Source of the DNA: a virus
Length of the DNA stretch: 51,410 bases
Strand: one strand, 5' to 3'
Virus record (IMG/VR): IMGVR_UViG_3300031857_000280
Location: 1-51,410 of that record
Shown here one piece after another: positions 38,801 to 48,007 of this stretch. How positions within the stretch are numbered: the first letter of the stretch is position 1; each line of letters starts with the position of its first letter. The translations under genes were made by a program, and so were the position numbers. Under the pieces are notes generated by a model. It was not told the origin of the DNA and did no database searches. It saw only the letters and a program-made list of their open reading frames with translations.

Positions 38801-41800
38801 GCAGCAGGACGCAATGTTGTGTCGGTGCTAAACCGACCATGCTGCAAGAGCGCAAAAATTGATGGGCGCAACTGAGTAGCGTCGCTGCCGCTTAAGGCGT
38901 CAATGTCTCCACTCTCCAAGCGTTGCAGCACCGTGCGTTCAACACCGTTCAACGGAGCGCGTTCTTTGTAAGTCTCGAGCTCTTTATCAAGCGCAGCTTG
39001 GGCCTCTTCGCGTTTGCGGGTAGGGCCTTCGTTGTTCAGCAGGTTGTCACGAGCATCGCCCTTGAAAGCGTCCCACAACTTTTGCGGCACAAGCTCAAAC
39101 GAGCGCACAACTTTGCCGTTAACCACGAGGTCAACCACACGGCCACCTTCACGGTCGCGGAGTTCGGGGGCAGCCTCAGCCGATTCTTCAGTACCGAACT
39201 TCATGCGCTGACGGTCAGCTCCAGCTTGGGCGCCCACGCGGAAGATGTTCTTGTCGTCGAAGACAACGATGTTGCGCGTCTTAGGCAAAGACACCAAGCG
39301 GATGCCGTCGGCGTTTGCATTCAGCCATGCGAGCTGTTTGCCTTCGTAGGATTTATCGGCTTCTTTCTGCGCACGAACCCGATCTGCGGCGACATCTGCT
39401 TTGACCTTAAATCGGGCAGCGGAGTCGGCGTAAATCCCAGCGAGCATTTCCGCTTGCTTGGCAACTTTGGTTTCCAGTTCTGCTTTGACGTCGTCAATAC
39501 CGTTGCGCAGAACGTCCCTCAACAGGAGAAACTGCATGGTCTTGTCGGAGTCTTTGTCGCGGTACTTGCGCATCTGGTCACGCAGTTCGTCGCGGTTGTA
39601 AGTTTTTCCATCAAAGGAAACAGCGTCTGTAGCAGAACCGCGGCTGCGAGCATCCAAGAAGCGAATGCCGTCCAAACCGTTGGCCTGCAAGTAGTGGCTG
39701 GCTGCTTCGTGGAATTTACCTCGGCGGACAGCCTCGTCAAATTGTTTGTTCTGGCCCACTGGCAACGTCAATGCGTCGTTCATGATGAGCTCGCTCAACA
39801 AGCCAAGGCTATTTTCCCCGCTACCGATAAGGTCTTGGCCGGTCAGCTCTTCAACGTCTTTGTTGGTTCGGTCAGTGATTTCATCGGCGTGAGGGTCAAG
39901 CAACTCCATGAGTTTGTCAGCCACGTAAGGCGACTGCTTGATAACCGGCTTGTCGTAGTCCAGCATGCGCTCGTTGTCGACAGCGGTGTCGACGCGCATG
40001 AGACTGCCTTCTGGCACTACAAGCTCCCCAAAGAAAACTACCGTTTCCTGCTTACCCTGCGGGGAAATCAGGTCGAGGCTGTCTATACTGACTTGGCGCA
40101 CCGCGTCCGCCACATCACTTGCAAAAGACTTGTCGACCACTTGGCCAGCGCGCAGCAATACGCTTCGGTCCAAGGGGTGAATTACGTCTTCCGCAAGCTC
40201 CCACCCTTGGTAGTTAGCAAGCACGTCCATAACATTGAGGTCTGGGCGAGCGGTCTTTCGTCGGACATCAGCCGCCCAATACCCCTTGGCAATTCCAACC
40301 CGCTCGGCCAAGTACGTGCCCCAGCCATAAGCAGTTGCGCCTTCGCCCGACCCAATGAACTTGTTGCTGAAGTTGCGGAACGCAGCAGCCGTACCGTGCC
40401 AAGTGCCGGCGATCTCCAAGCGAGCAGCGCCGAAAGCCAAGTTGACAACGTCTTGCGAAGTCATGGACTCAGGCTTGACGCCGAGTGCGCGCGCCGCAGT
40501 CTTAAACGCTGCCCACAAGGTGCGGAACCAGTCACGCAACGGACCAGACTCTTTGCCGGCTGCTGTGGGGTCGATGCCAGACTCCATGGCTTCTTCGATG
40601 AAGTACGCCAACAACTCGGAGCGCTGGTCTTCTTTGGGGGTGCCCGCAGCCATGACGCGAGCCGCGGCAGCATTGGCCAACTCCGCCTCTGTGGAGCCGT
40701 CGTCTTTCTTTGCCCAGTCGAGGATTTGCTGAGTCAACTTGTCGTACGACTTTTTCGACAGCAGGTTTTCCAAGCCCAAGTGGGCCCCGACTTCGTGCAT
40801 GAACTTGGCACGGCCAGAGCCTTTGTTGATTCGGTTGGCAATCAGGTACGCACGACCGTTGGCGGCCACGCCGTAGGCTTGGTTCAACGCAATGCCGGCA
40901 CCTGCAATTTGGACGTCGCGATCGGGGTGGTTGAGCAGGTCCTGAATAGAGTCCACCACCAGAAGCTTGCGGCCTGGGATGTCAGCGCGAATGAAGGCTT
41001 TGATCTCAGCCAGCAGCTCCTTGGCTGTGTATGGTTTGCGCGCAGGTACGTCCATACCAAACTTGCCGTCGGACATCAAGTTGTTCACAGCAGCCAAGTT
41101 CAGGCTGTCGCGGTTGTTGAGGTCAGCCAGCTGATCTTGTTGGGCCTTGGTCAAGCTGTCAAACGTAGGAGCGCCGGGGATGCCGGCAGTGACTTCGGCG
41201 TAGCGCTCTTGAGTCGTCAGGACTTTGGCTTCTGTTTTGGCTTGACCTTCTGTGGCAGGCTTTTCGGCACGCCGTACTTGTCGGCCCACTTTTTGGCCAG
41301 TTTCGGCTTTTGGCTGAACAGGTACCCCTGCTGCGCTTGGCTTTTGAACGGCATTGATTTTCTCCAGTGGGGCCAGCTTAACGGACAGCTCACGCGTCTG
41401 GCCGTTTTGGAATTTGATGGTAGCTGTGGTTGCGTCGCCGTTGCCGGCGAACTTCTCGATGACGCCAGTGCCCAATTTGGGGTTGACCACGGTGTCGCCA
41501 ACTTCCAAGCCTTTGCGCTCGGCTTTTCGTTTGGCATCGGCTTCTGCCACGAGCTTCTCACGCAGAGCTTTTTCCTGTGCGCTGAGTTCGCCCTTTTCAG
41601 GTTTGGCTTCGCCCTTCTTGGCTTTCTTCTCCTCGATATCAACCTTGGCGGCTTCAACGCGCCCGGTGAGCTGAGCAGTCAGCGCTTGCACTTGAGCAGT
41701 AGCAGCATCCAGCGCTACGCTTGGGCCTTGGGCAGCCAGTGTGTCAACGATACGCTGGGCATCTTTTAACTGGGCGTCGAGCTTGAAGAACGCGTCGGCC

Positions 41801-44226
41801 GCAGGGTTGCCCTTGGAGCTTTCCTCTTGCCAGAAACGGCTGCTGTCCTCCACAAACCCGGCGTCCGGGCTAAGACCTTGAGCTGCCAACCCGGCACCAA
41901 ACACGTTGGGGTCGTTGACGGCGCGCTCGGCTTCGGCTTCTTGCTCGCGCTCAGCGCGCTCGGCAGTTTCGGGCTTGCGGGTCTTGCTGCGGTCAGCAAT
42001 GTCAAACGCATCCAGCACTTGCCCACGGGTCAAACCAGCAGCCTGGCCGGAGCTAACCAGCGTTTCGGTGTTGCCGATTTTTCTGATGGCAGCTGCGGTC
42101 ACACCATACTGAGTGGCCAGGGCTTGAATAACAGTCTCACTGACGCCTTGCGCAGAACCACGCGTAGCGGCCAAGTACGCCTCAAGAATCTGACGGTCAC
42201 GAGCAGGGTTGCGTGACTTGGCAAAGCGCGCTGCAAGAGCGGCCTCAATCTGGTTCTCGGTGGCAGTTTCTTCGTCAACCCGTTGACCGGTGGCTTCATC
42301 CTCGAGGGTAGACGCCAAGTCTTGTTGCCCGGTCATGGCAGCAATGTCCAAGCGGTTTTGCTCTTCCTCGGACAGGCCCATCACATCGGCCAAACGATCG
42401 ACTGTTGGGGCTGGGGTTATCCCTGCTGCGGCGGCAGCTGGTGCCGCTTGTCCTTGCGTTTCTGTTTGCTGGGCTTGAGGGGTCGTAGGGCCACTTGGGA
42501 TTCCTTGAGAAAGACCCACCACGGCCGGAGCCGCAGTGGGTAAAACCCCAGCGGGCTTTGGTACGCCGGGGACCTCGGAGACAACGGGAGCCGCTGCACG
42601 GCGGGAATTGATGACTGCTTCGTCCAGCATCTGGAGCGCACGAGTAAGCTGCTTCTTACCCATGGGGCGCTGGGCGGCAAACGTAATGACTGGAGACGCA
42701 ATGTCAGAGTCCAAGGGGATGCCGGCCTGCTCTATGGCGTCCATCAGCTGCAACGCAGGCGCCGTGGGCACAACACCCAACGTGTCCCGCAAGAACAAAG
42801 CCCGTGGGTCGCGCAGCGTTTGAGTAGCCGCAGCCTCTGCCACAGCCGTTTGACCTGGTTTGTCCTGAGTCAGGTCCAGCACGCCGTTCTGCATCTGGTA
42901 CAGCTCGCCGACGGTCAGCTCGCGCTCGATGCCGGTTTCTGGGTCAGCACCAAACTGGCCGCTAGGCTCGTTGAACGCGCCCTCAAAGTTCTTGACGTAC
43001 TTCTTGGGGTCAACCTTTTTGCGGGTCAAGCCAACGGCTTGGTTGATAGCCTGCGCGCTGGTGCGGCCTGGGGTCAGCAAATCTTGGTCCGACAGCTGTG
43101 CAGTCAGCCCTTCTTCGGAAACCATCTGGGCCAGCGTCTTGTCACGGTTGGCCAGGGCCTCAGCGTTAGCGCGCTCTTCCGCTTCACGCAGGGCTTCGGT
43201 GCGAGCGTCCTCAATCTGGAGCTGTTGCTCAAACCAAGCGTCGACGTTTTGGGGGGCGATGTTCTGGCGCTGCGCTTCCGCCATGACAGCATCAATGGCC
43301 TTCGCACGCACTTGTGGGTCGGTGTCTGCACCGTACAAAGCCTGCTTGAGTTCTTCGCTGCGGCGTGCGCGAATGGCGGAGCCGCCAAAGTTAAATGGGC
43401 CGAGCAGCAGGGCCATACCGAAACCAGCCTTGGCCGACTCCGCAGCAATTTGACCTGCGTCTTCAGGAGCGGCGCCATAAGCGCGCTCGATGTACTCTGT
43501 ACCCACGTCCTGAATGGCTTCCGTGGTTGGCTGAACTGCCAAGTTGGTTGCGTAGGCGCGAGCAAAAGGCGCCAGAACTCGGGTGTCTGTGAGTCGGTCA
43601 GCAACTTGGCCAGTTGTCTTAGCCCCAGTCAGCCCGCGAGCCAGCGGTGCAATCGTGCGCGCGCCAACAAAAGACGCAGCGGCTTCACCAGCGCCCTGCA
43701 ACAGGCCAACGCGACGAGCGGCAGCACTGGCCTCTTCTTCAGAAACACCTTGGGAAATGAGCTTTTCGTACGTGTCTTGAGCGCTGGAAGTGCCGAACAA
43801 TCCGCCAACGGCAAGAGGGGCAACCGCTTGGCCGCCGGGCACAAAGAACAAAGGCACCGAAGCCGCTACGGGGCCAAGGCCACGACCGCCGGCGACCAAC
43901 GCTTGACCAACAACTCCGCGGCCGCGCATATCTGGCTGCCAGCCGGGGGCGCGCTCTTCAGCGCTCTGAACCAAGGCTTCGCCAGTTTCGGGGGCAATGC
44001 CGGTGTATTTCAAACCCTGGCCGACCATGCGTGGCAAGTCCACGGCAATGCCGGCGCCAAACTGACGGGCCACCTCGGAAGCTGTGCCGCGAGGAGCTAC
44101 GCCAAACGCTGTCGAAACTTCTTCGACCGAAACCCCAGTCCGCTTAGAGACCTCACCAAGCACCTCGGAGTCACTTGCGTCTTGAAGTTCCGGGAATGCT
44201 TGGCGGAGTTTATTGAGAGCAGACAT
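35863..44226 (-). CDS. Giant polyvalent/ejection protein with ART domain
   Basis: A 2787-residue protein. Visible parts: hydrophobic Gly-rich segment (117-146); Ala/Glu coiled regions (350-880); a Tudor/KOW-like barrel (about 905-955, 'EVGDTVVNPKLGTGVIEKF'); a degenerate metallopeptidase-like region with HEVGAH (1144-1149); an ART-PolyVal ADP-ribosyltransferase-like domain (from about 1275: H1277-G-T, then 'GSGEGATAYGWGTY' 1292-1305); long helical regions; a conserved-looking 'YFLATSPAYYLQNLTQP' (about 2295); and hydrophobic helices near 2495-2530. Such proteins are packaged and injected. It is third in the ejection-protein row, like T7 gp16. Confidence 0.8.
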   Translation of the reverse strand: MSALNKLRQAFPELQDASDSEVLGEVSKRTGVSVEEVSTAFGVAPRGTASEVARQFGAGIAVDLPRMVGQGLKYTGIAPETGEALVQSAEERAPGWQPDMRGRGVVGQALVAGGRGLGPVAASVPLFFVPGGQAVAPLAVGGLFGTSSAQDTYEKLISQGVSEEEASAAARRVGLLQGAGEAAASFVGARTIAPLARGLTGAKTTGQVADRLTDTRVLAPFARAYATNLAVQPTTEAIQDVGTEYIERAYGAAPEDAGQIAAESAKAGFGMALLLGPFNFGGSAIRARRSEELKQALYGADTDPQVRAKAIDAVMAEAQRQNIAPQNVDAWFEQQLQIEDARTEALREAEERANAEALANRDKTLAQMVSEEGLTAQLSDQDLLTPGRTSAQAINQAVGLTRKKVDPKKYVKNFEGAFNEPSGQFGADPETGIERELTVGELYQMQNGVLDLTQDKPGQTAVAEAAATQTLRDPRALFLRDTLGVVPTAPALQLMDAIEQAGIPLDSDIASPVITFAAQRPMGKKQLTRALQMLDEAVINSRRAAAPVVSEVPGVPKPAGVLPTAAPAVVGLSQGIPSGPTTPQAQQTETQGQAAPAAAAAGITPAPTVDRLADVMGLSEEEQNRLDIAAMTGQQDLASTLEDEATGQRVDEETATENQIEAALAARFAKSRNPARDRQILEAYLAATRGSAQGVSETVIQALATQYGVTAAAIRKIGNTETLVSSGQAAGLTRGQVLDAFDIADRSKTRKPETAERAEREQEAEAERAVNDPNVFGAGLAAQGLSPDAGFVEDSSRFWQEESSKGNPAADAFFKLDAQLKDAQRIVDTLAAQGPSVALDAATAQVQALTAQLTGRVEAAKVDIEEKKAKKGEAKPEKGELSAQEKALREKLVAEADAKRKAERKGLEVGDTVVNPKLGTGVIEKFAGNGDATTATIKFQNGQTRELSVKLAPLEKINAVQKPSAAGVPVQPKAETGQKVGRQVRRAEKPATEGQAKTEAKVLTTQERYAEVTAGIPGAPTFDSLTKAQQDQLADLNNRDSLNLAAVNNLMSDGKFGMDVPARKPYTAKELLAEIKAFIRADIPGRKLLVVDSIQDLLNHPDRDVQIAGAGIALNQAYGVAANGRAYLIANRINKGSGRAKFMHEVGAHLGLENLLSKKSYDKLTQQILDWAKKDDGSTEAELANAAAARVMAAGTPKEDQRSELLAYFIEEAMESGIDPTAAGKESGPLRDWFRTLWAAFKTAARALGVKPESMTSQDVVNLAFGAARLEIAGTWHGTAAAFRNFSNKFIGSGEGATAYGWGTYLAERVGIAKGYWAADVRRKTARPDLNVMDVLANYQGWELAEDVIHPLDRSVLLRAGQVVDKSFASDVADAVRQVSIDSLDLISPQGKQETVVFFGELVVPEGSLMRVDTAVDNERMLDYDKPVIKQSPYVADKLMELLDPHADEITDRTNKDVEELTGQDLIGSGENSLGLLSELIMNDALTLPVGQNKQFDEAVRRGKFHEAASHYLQANGLDGIRFLDARSRGSATDAVSFDGKTYNRDELRDQMRKYRDKDSDKTMQFLLLRDVLRNGIDDVKAELETKVAKQAEMLAGIYADSAARFKVKADVAADRVRAQKEADKSYEGKQLAWLNANADGIRLVSLPKTRNIVVFDDKNIFRVGAQAGADRQRMKFGTEESAEAAPELRDREGGRVVDLVVNGKVVRSFELVPQKLWDAFKGDARDNLLNNEGPTRKREEAQAALDKELETYKERAPLNGVERTVLQRLESGDIDALSGSDATQLRPSIFALLQHGRFSTDTTLRPAAVTGLDAAGRQNLERFAPDWMLGKADRPAQPEFTEMPRTGPAPRVRGMKFGKNAPEGVNQATRAQPRGTRLNNINRLPKQVQQPANIIAGTLSDAGGKFLDKVMFTSDLVKRATSLGLKSADNLLRSLSARDFATREEERAIEAVLDLYADVPQAERGTGDGSVNRFIFDSTRTGKWGYGPKADPEMKARFNALSKESRKLIEAMFDHGDRMLARKKSVVIDNTTSVFDAQIAAAQTDKEKAELRTAKKLSLKRYESLFAITEGRPYAPIKRNGNYVVIAKSPKYLAAEAAGDTKALEKLQASGDDYHVSFVDGKNAGRTLMQQLQDQGGFGDVQLAERDTVTDELFSNEGALQQLSKLRTNVDSRVRAGEKESGPLLNIINQMYLDALAEGSARKSEMKRRGVDGEVDMIASFGTQGRADANFLASLQYSEQVSRDLNRMREEAKTGDRTRKSEVLNEIVRRYADSLEVPNTPVLDKLTRMSSVYFLATSPAYYLQNLTQPFMMSVPAMAGDHSYAKVNAELFKAYGELAPMMKSASLMKQLDFTKVPADVKNAINQLVNRGRVDIGIDTELGEFKVDGESRFGAAWNSVDKGLRAAVQKGEAINRLSTAIAAYRLAMSKKGATADQAIDYAERILLETHGDYSRFNAPRAFNTSFGRIALQFRKFQLIQLTWYAKMIKQAYSDPAQRGAALRSLAFGLAHTGVLAGAMGLPGYAAVAWALGAVFGDDDEAFDLTDEIRKLIGDDDLANMVLRGVPTLGGADVSGKIGAGNMLSIMPFSNADLTTRSGFYEGLGTLVAGASGGMVVRGVDGLGLLANGDYLKGMELVLPKGLGDMIKAYRLGTDGATRRNNDVILPADELDTMEVLFQALGIPPAQITAMYEKQQRVRDVEQRFTDRTSRLKNDYSQAIRKGDSAAAAEARADWNKLQEARVRAGLKRQPLSNLLKAPREQSKRERETAGGVQFTRASRGMVEDIVER

Positions 44227-44311
44227 GCGGTCCTCTATCAGGGTTGGGGTACCCCGCTATTTTGCACGAAAACTGGCTTAGAAACCACCAGTAAATCTGT
44301 CAGCTATCGAG

Positions 44312-45889
44312 TCATCGGCCCCCACCGACTCGCTCCGTTATAAATCGCTCCCGCTGGGCGTTAATTTGGTTTTCTAGGTTATTTGCGCGAACAGCCTCTC
44401 CGCTACGGCGGAGTTGGCGCACCGCGTCGTACGCTTGGCGCACCCGCGGGTCCTGCTCAAAGGCTGTAATAGCGGCTCGACGTACGCGGGTCTCAGCCTG
44501 CACGCCTGTTTGCTGCTGTGTAACGGCTTGGCCAACTTGTTCACGCGTTAACCCTGGCGTAGCCCTTGGTGCAGCTCCCGAGGTGGCCGTGGCCGGGCTA
44601 CCCGTTTTCTTGGATGCGTCGGCAGCGTTTGCCACCATAGCGTCAATAAGACGGTCCGCCGCAGATTTGTAGGGGATGCCAGCTGCTTCCGCCCGGGCGA
44701 TAGCCATGGCCTTCATGTACGTCAGTGGCTTGCCGGGTGCGTCTGGGTCTTCCATGCCGCTGTCGATCATGCCTTTGGCCATGGTGTTCAGCTCGGCAAT
44801 CGTAACCGGGCGAGGGGCCTTCTCACGTCCAGCAGTCAACCCCAACTGGGTATCCTTAAACGCTCCAGCTTCGGACGCAGCGATAGCGGCTTCAGTTTTG
44901 CGGATACCCAGCAACCATTCAGCCACGGTGTCTGGCTCAACGGCTTGTTTGTTGAGATATGCAGTGGCCTTGGCCTCAGAACTGAACTTCTCTGTGGAAA
45001 TGGTTTTGCCGTCTTGGCCAACAAAAGACAAGCTCACACTGCCGTCTTTGCCACGGGTAGTTTTTATACTGGTGGTGGGGTCAAAACGGTCGTCGGTGTT
45101 GAAAATGTTGACGAGGCCATCCAGGTTTTTCCCCTTGATGGTGTTCTTGACTTCAGCTTGGAACTGCTTGAGGTCGTTTTCCTCCAAGCCAGTGATGGTG
45201 GAAGTTACCTTCAACAGCTGGTCATCGTCGAGCTTGAACTGGCTACGAGCGGCGTCTTTGATTTCCTGCACCGTCGCATTGGGGTTCTCAGCGCGCCAAG
45301 CGTTAAGGTCGTCAATCTTTCTCTGCGATTCCGCAGCGCGCTCACGATCTTTTAGCGTCAACTCGCCCAATTTTTGTTGTTGGTCAAACTGGGCCTGAGC
45401 ACGTTTTTCTTGCGCCAGACTGCGCTGCTGTTCAAACGCACGAGTCTCAAGCTCATCAGCCTTGTCAACTTCCCCGTACTGGCGGTACACACCAGCCAAA
45501 CCCTGGACGCGCATGGGCTTTGCAGCCATCTCAGCTTCCCCACGCGTGCCGAAGTTCTGGGCGCGGCTGCCCACGGAGTAATCAGGAGCCGTCAGGCCTT
45601 GGCGGCGCTGGAGTTCGGCAATACCGGGGGCAAACTGGTTTTCGATGCGCGCAACCTCCTCTACAGAGCGGCCTTGCTCCAGCGCCTCCTGCCCAGCCTG
45701 CATTTGCAAGGCCCGCACTTGTTCAATGTTCTGCCCGAGCCCCTGGCCATAGGCACCCTCAGTAACACCATAGCGCTCGGACTCTTGGCCAAGTTGAGTT
45801 TTAAGTCGCCGTTGTTTGCTCTGATCGTAAGCGTCAAGGGCGCGTTGCGCTACTGCACTGCCGGATTGAAAACCTGCTGCCCATCCCAT
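44312..45889 (-). CDS. Internal virion (ejection) protein, gp15-like position
   Basis: A 525-residue soluble, mostly helical protein. The N-terminal part is Gly/Gln/Ala-rich ('GWAAGFQSGSAVAQRALDAY'), residues 60-200 are strongly coiled-coil, and the C-terminus is basic. The ATG at 45889 has AAGGAG six bases upstream; a longer frame to 45910 lacks support. It sits between the S74-containing protein and the giant protein, the place of T7 gp15. The function is inferred from order and composition. Confidence 0.6.
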   Translation of the reverse strand: MGWAAGFQSGSAVAQRALDAYDQSKQRRLKTQLGQESERYGVTEGAYGQGLGQNIEQVRALQMQAGQEALEQGRSVEEVARIENQFAPGIAELQRRQGLTAPDYSVGSRAQNFGTRGEAEMAAKPMRVQGLAGVYRQYGEVDKADELETRAFEQQRSLAQEKRAQAQFDQQQKLGELTLKDRERAAESQRKIDDLNAWRAENPNATVQEIKDAARSQFKLDDDQLLKVTSTITGLEENDLKQFQAEVKNTIKGKNLDGLVNIFNTDDRFDPTTSIKTTRGKDGSVSLSFVGQDGKTISTEKFSSEAKATAYLNKQAVEPDTVAEWLLGIRKTEAAIAASEAGAFKDTQLGLTAGREKAPRPVTIAELNTMAKGMIDSGMEDPDAPGKPLTYMKAMAIARAEAAGIPYKSAADRLIDAMVANAADASKKTGSPATATSGAAPRATPGLTREQVGQAVTQQQTGVQAETRVRRAAITAFEQDPRVRQAYDAVRQLRRSGEAVRANNLENQINAQRERFITERVGGGR

Positions 45890-45899
45890 AGTGTTCTCC

Positions 45900-46913
45900 T
45901 TAAACTTCAATCATCTCGATGCCGAGCAGGTCGTAATCCACGGCCTTGTAGCCGTTGGACATTTCTATAACCGCCTCCGGGAAGACTTTTTCCACATCGT
46001 CGGCCATGACGCCGAGGAAGCGGCGACCGTCGCCACCCTTGTACTCAAACTCGTAGAGCGGCAGCATGGTTCGCTCGTCGCGACCCACCAACTCGATGTT
46101 TTCTTTGAGGCGGCGGTCAGAAAGGTACGCGCCCCCAAGTGTCGCGCCAGCTCCCAGAACAGCACCGTACATTTCTTGTTGGCCCTTCATGCTCTGGCCG
46201 TACAAATCAGACTGAGAGCTAAGAATGTTGCCCAAACCGCTCTGGAGCATGTTGCGGCCGGAACCGATGGTATTTGCACCTTGGCCCATACCCTGCATGT
46301 ACTGGCCGCCGGGGGCCATAGCTGTCTGCATACCTGCGGAGCCCGCGCCAACAGAGCTGCCATACGCGCCAAGGGTCTGACCGGGCAAGCCGCGACCAAG
46401 AGCAGCAGCGTTGTACAGGCGGTTCATGCCTTCGCCTTCGGACTGCAAGCGGGAGCCGGTCATGGCGCCAGCGCGCATAGAAGCCGCGCCCAAGTCGTTC
46501 ATCCGCGCCATAGAAGCGCCAGAGCCAGGGGCTACGCCCATGCGTGCAAGGCCGCGGGCAGTTTGAGCCTGGGTGCTACCAAAGGCGCGGGCAGCGTCAG
46601 CAGCGGCTTGACCGGCCAACTGTTCCCGATACGCCCCGGTGTCAAACTCCTGCGCTCGTCGGACAAGGCCTTCCTCTACCGGGGCGAATGTTTCTAAGTA
46701 TCGTTCTCGGTCTTCTCGACCCATCTGCATGAGTTCGTTCTGGGTGGCAAACTGCTGATCAGCAGCGCGTTGCGCCAGTGGGCGCATTTCCTCGTACTGG
46801 CGTCTGGAGAAATCCAGTTGCTCACGGCCGAGGCCGGCCATGATCTCTGCAGACTCTTTACTGGCTGCCGCCATAGGGCCGTAGTCTGGTGGTGGTGCTG
46901 ATTTTCCGCCCAT
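45900..46913 (-). CDS. Virion protein with C-terminal S74 chaperone domain
   Basis: A 337-residue protein. The N-terminal 250 residues are Ala/Gly/Met/Gln-rich and helical, like ejection proteins of the T7 gp14 type. The C-terminal about 75 residues are a peptidase S74 intramolecular chaperone: S265-D266 in 'LSDRRLKENIELVG', then 'LPLYEFEYKGG', 'FLGVMADDVEKVFPEAV' and 'GYKAVDYDLLG'. S74 domains trimerise and self-cleave before the catalytic Ser, usually on spikes and fibres. The ATG at 46913 has AAGGAG upstream. Confidence 0.8.
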   Translation of the reverse strand: MGGKSAPPPDYGPMAAASKESAEIMAGLGREQLDFSRRQYEEMRPLAQRAADQQFATQNELMQMGREDRERYLETFAPVEEGLVRRAQEFDTGAYREQLAGQAAADAARAFGSTQAQTARGLARMGVAPGSGASMARMNDLGAASMRAGAMTGSRLQSEGEGMNRLYNAAALGRGLPGQTLGAYGSSVGAGSAGMQTAMAPGGQYMQGMGQGANTIGSGRNMLQSGLGNILSSQSDLYGQSMKGQQEMYGAVLGAGATLGGAYLSDRRLKENIELVGRDERTMLPLYEFEYKGGDGRRFLGVMADDVEKVFPEAVIEMSNGYKAVDYDLLGIEMIEV

Positions 46914-46915
46914 GT

Positions 46916-47332
46916 TTACTCCTTGCGCAGCCAACGACAAGTGTCGGGCCACATTACCAAAACGTGCATGTCGGCGCCCGGTGCGCCGTCCTTCATCACA
47001 AACTCTTCTTCAAACCCCAAGTGCTTGTCAAAAGCCAAGATGTGCGGCTCATTGGATGGCACCATACCTGTCAGTCGCTTGAGCTTGCAGTGGTTGAACG
47101 CATAGTTGCACACATGGTAGAACATTTCAACCAACAATTTCGTCCGCTTGCTTATAGCGATATGACATGTAGCGTTGGCTCCGTTGTAGTTGTTGATCAC
47201 AACCCCAGCAACGATCTGCCCATCAGCCTCAATCCCAATGGCGTAATACTCACCCCAGCTCCCGATATGCCCAACTTGCTGCGCGACCCATTCACTGACG
47301 GGCCCGGGTTGGTCAAATACGAGTTGTGCCAT
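46916..47332 (-). CDS. GNAT-like acetyltransferase
   Basis: A 138-residue single-domain protein with the GNAT strand order: 'YAIGIEADGQIVAGVVINNY', 'CHIAISKRTKLLVEMFYHVC', 'KLKRLTGMVPSNEPHILAFD' and 'KHLGFEEEF' (acetyl-CoA-pocket tail). The substrate is unknown. Similar genes often lie between lysis and ejection-protein genes in podoviruses and may modify a virion or host protein. No clear ribosome-binding site. Confidence 0.7.
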   Translation of the reverse strand: MAQLVFDQPGPVSEWVAQQVGHIGSWGEYYAIGIEADGQIVAGVVINNYNGANATCHIAISKRTKLLVEMFYHVCNYAFNHCKLKRLTGMVPSNEPHILAFDKHLGFEEEFVMKDGAPGADMHVLVMWPDTCRWLRKE

Positions 47333-47341
47333 GGGTGAGTA

Positions 47342-48007
47342 TTATGCCTGTACTCCAACGGCTAGTACAGCGTTGTAGCGCTTTTGTCGGTCCTCAAGAC
47401 CGATCGTGCCGCCGTTAATCTTTTTGGTCAATGCCACGAAGTCGCCGGAGTCAGCAATCGGACCGCACTTGTTGGTAGCCCAAAACCATGCGGCAGACAG
47501 GGACGCACCCCCAGGTGTCAGCAACAAGTCAGGGTTGGCCACCAAGTCCATGCCAAGGGCTTGACCACACCGGGTGTAGTTGTCCTTGCCGGTAAGCTGC
47601 TTCAAGCCACGGCCTCGGAACTTCCAGCCTTCGCCGGACTCGATGTTGCCGTTGGCCATACGGTTGGCGTAGACGGTGTTAGCGATCAGTTCCGGCTGGC
47701 GGTGCAGTGCCAAAGCGAACTTGTTGGGCTGGTTCTTGCCCTTGACCTTCACAGGCTTCTTGTCTGGGCCCATGACAGCAAAGCGACCGGGCCACACAGC
47801 GGCCATGGTGTCGGCCGAGTAGTTCAGGTTCTCAGTCAGGGTCTTGAATCCAGCGCTCTCGTGTGCACACTGGGCAATCCAGGCGGCTACTTGGCGTTCG
47901 GTGTTGATGCCGAAGCGTTCAAACGCAGCTTGCACGTGGGGGAGCCAGCGCTCAGCCAGCTCCTTGCTCACGCCGGCCGCAGTCAGATGGGCGATGGTTG
48001 GGGTCAT
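47342..48007 (-). CDS. GH19 chitinase-type endolysin
   Basis: A 221-residue single-domain lysozyme of the usual GH19 phage length. The catalytic Glu is E50 in 'WIAQCAHESAGF'; 'GEGWKFRGRGLKQLTGKDNY' (about 125-144) is the family's substrate-site segment; 'ASLSAAWFWATNKC' follows. It hydrolyses peptidoglycan at the end of infection. There is no signal peptide, so the holin just upstream (ATGA overlap) must release it. Confidence 0.88.
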   Translation of the reverse strand: MTPTIAHLTAAGVSKELAERWLPHVQAAFERFGINTERQVAAWIAQCAHESAGFKTLTENLNYSADTMAAVWPGRFAVMGPDKKPVKVKGKNQPNKFALALHRQPELIANTVYANRMANGNIESGEGWKFRGRGLKQLTGKDNYTRCGQALGMDLVANPDLLLTPGGASLSAAWFWATNKCGPIADSGDFVALTKKINGGTIGLEDRQKRYNAVLAVGVQA

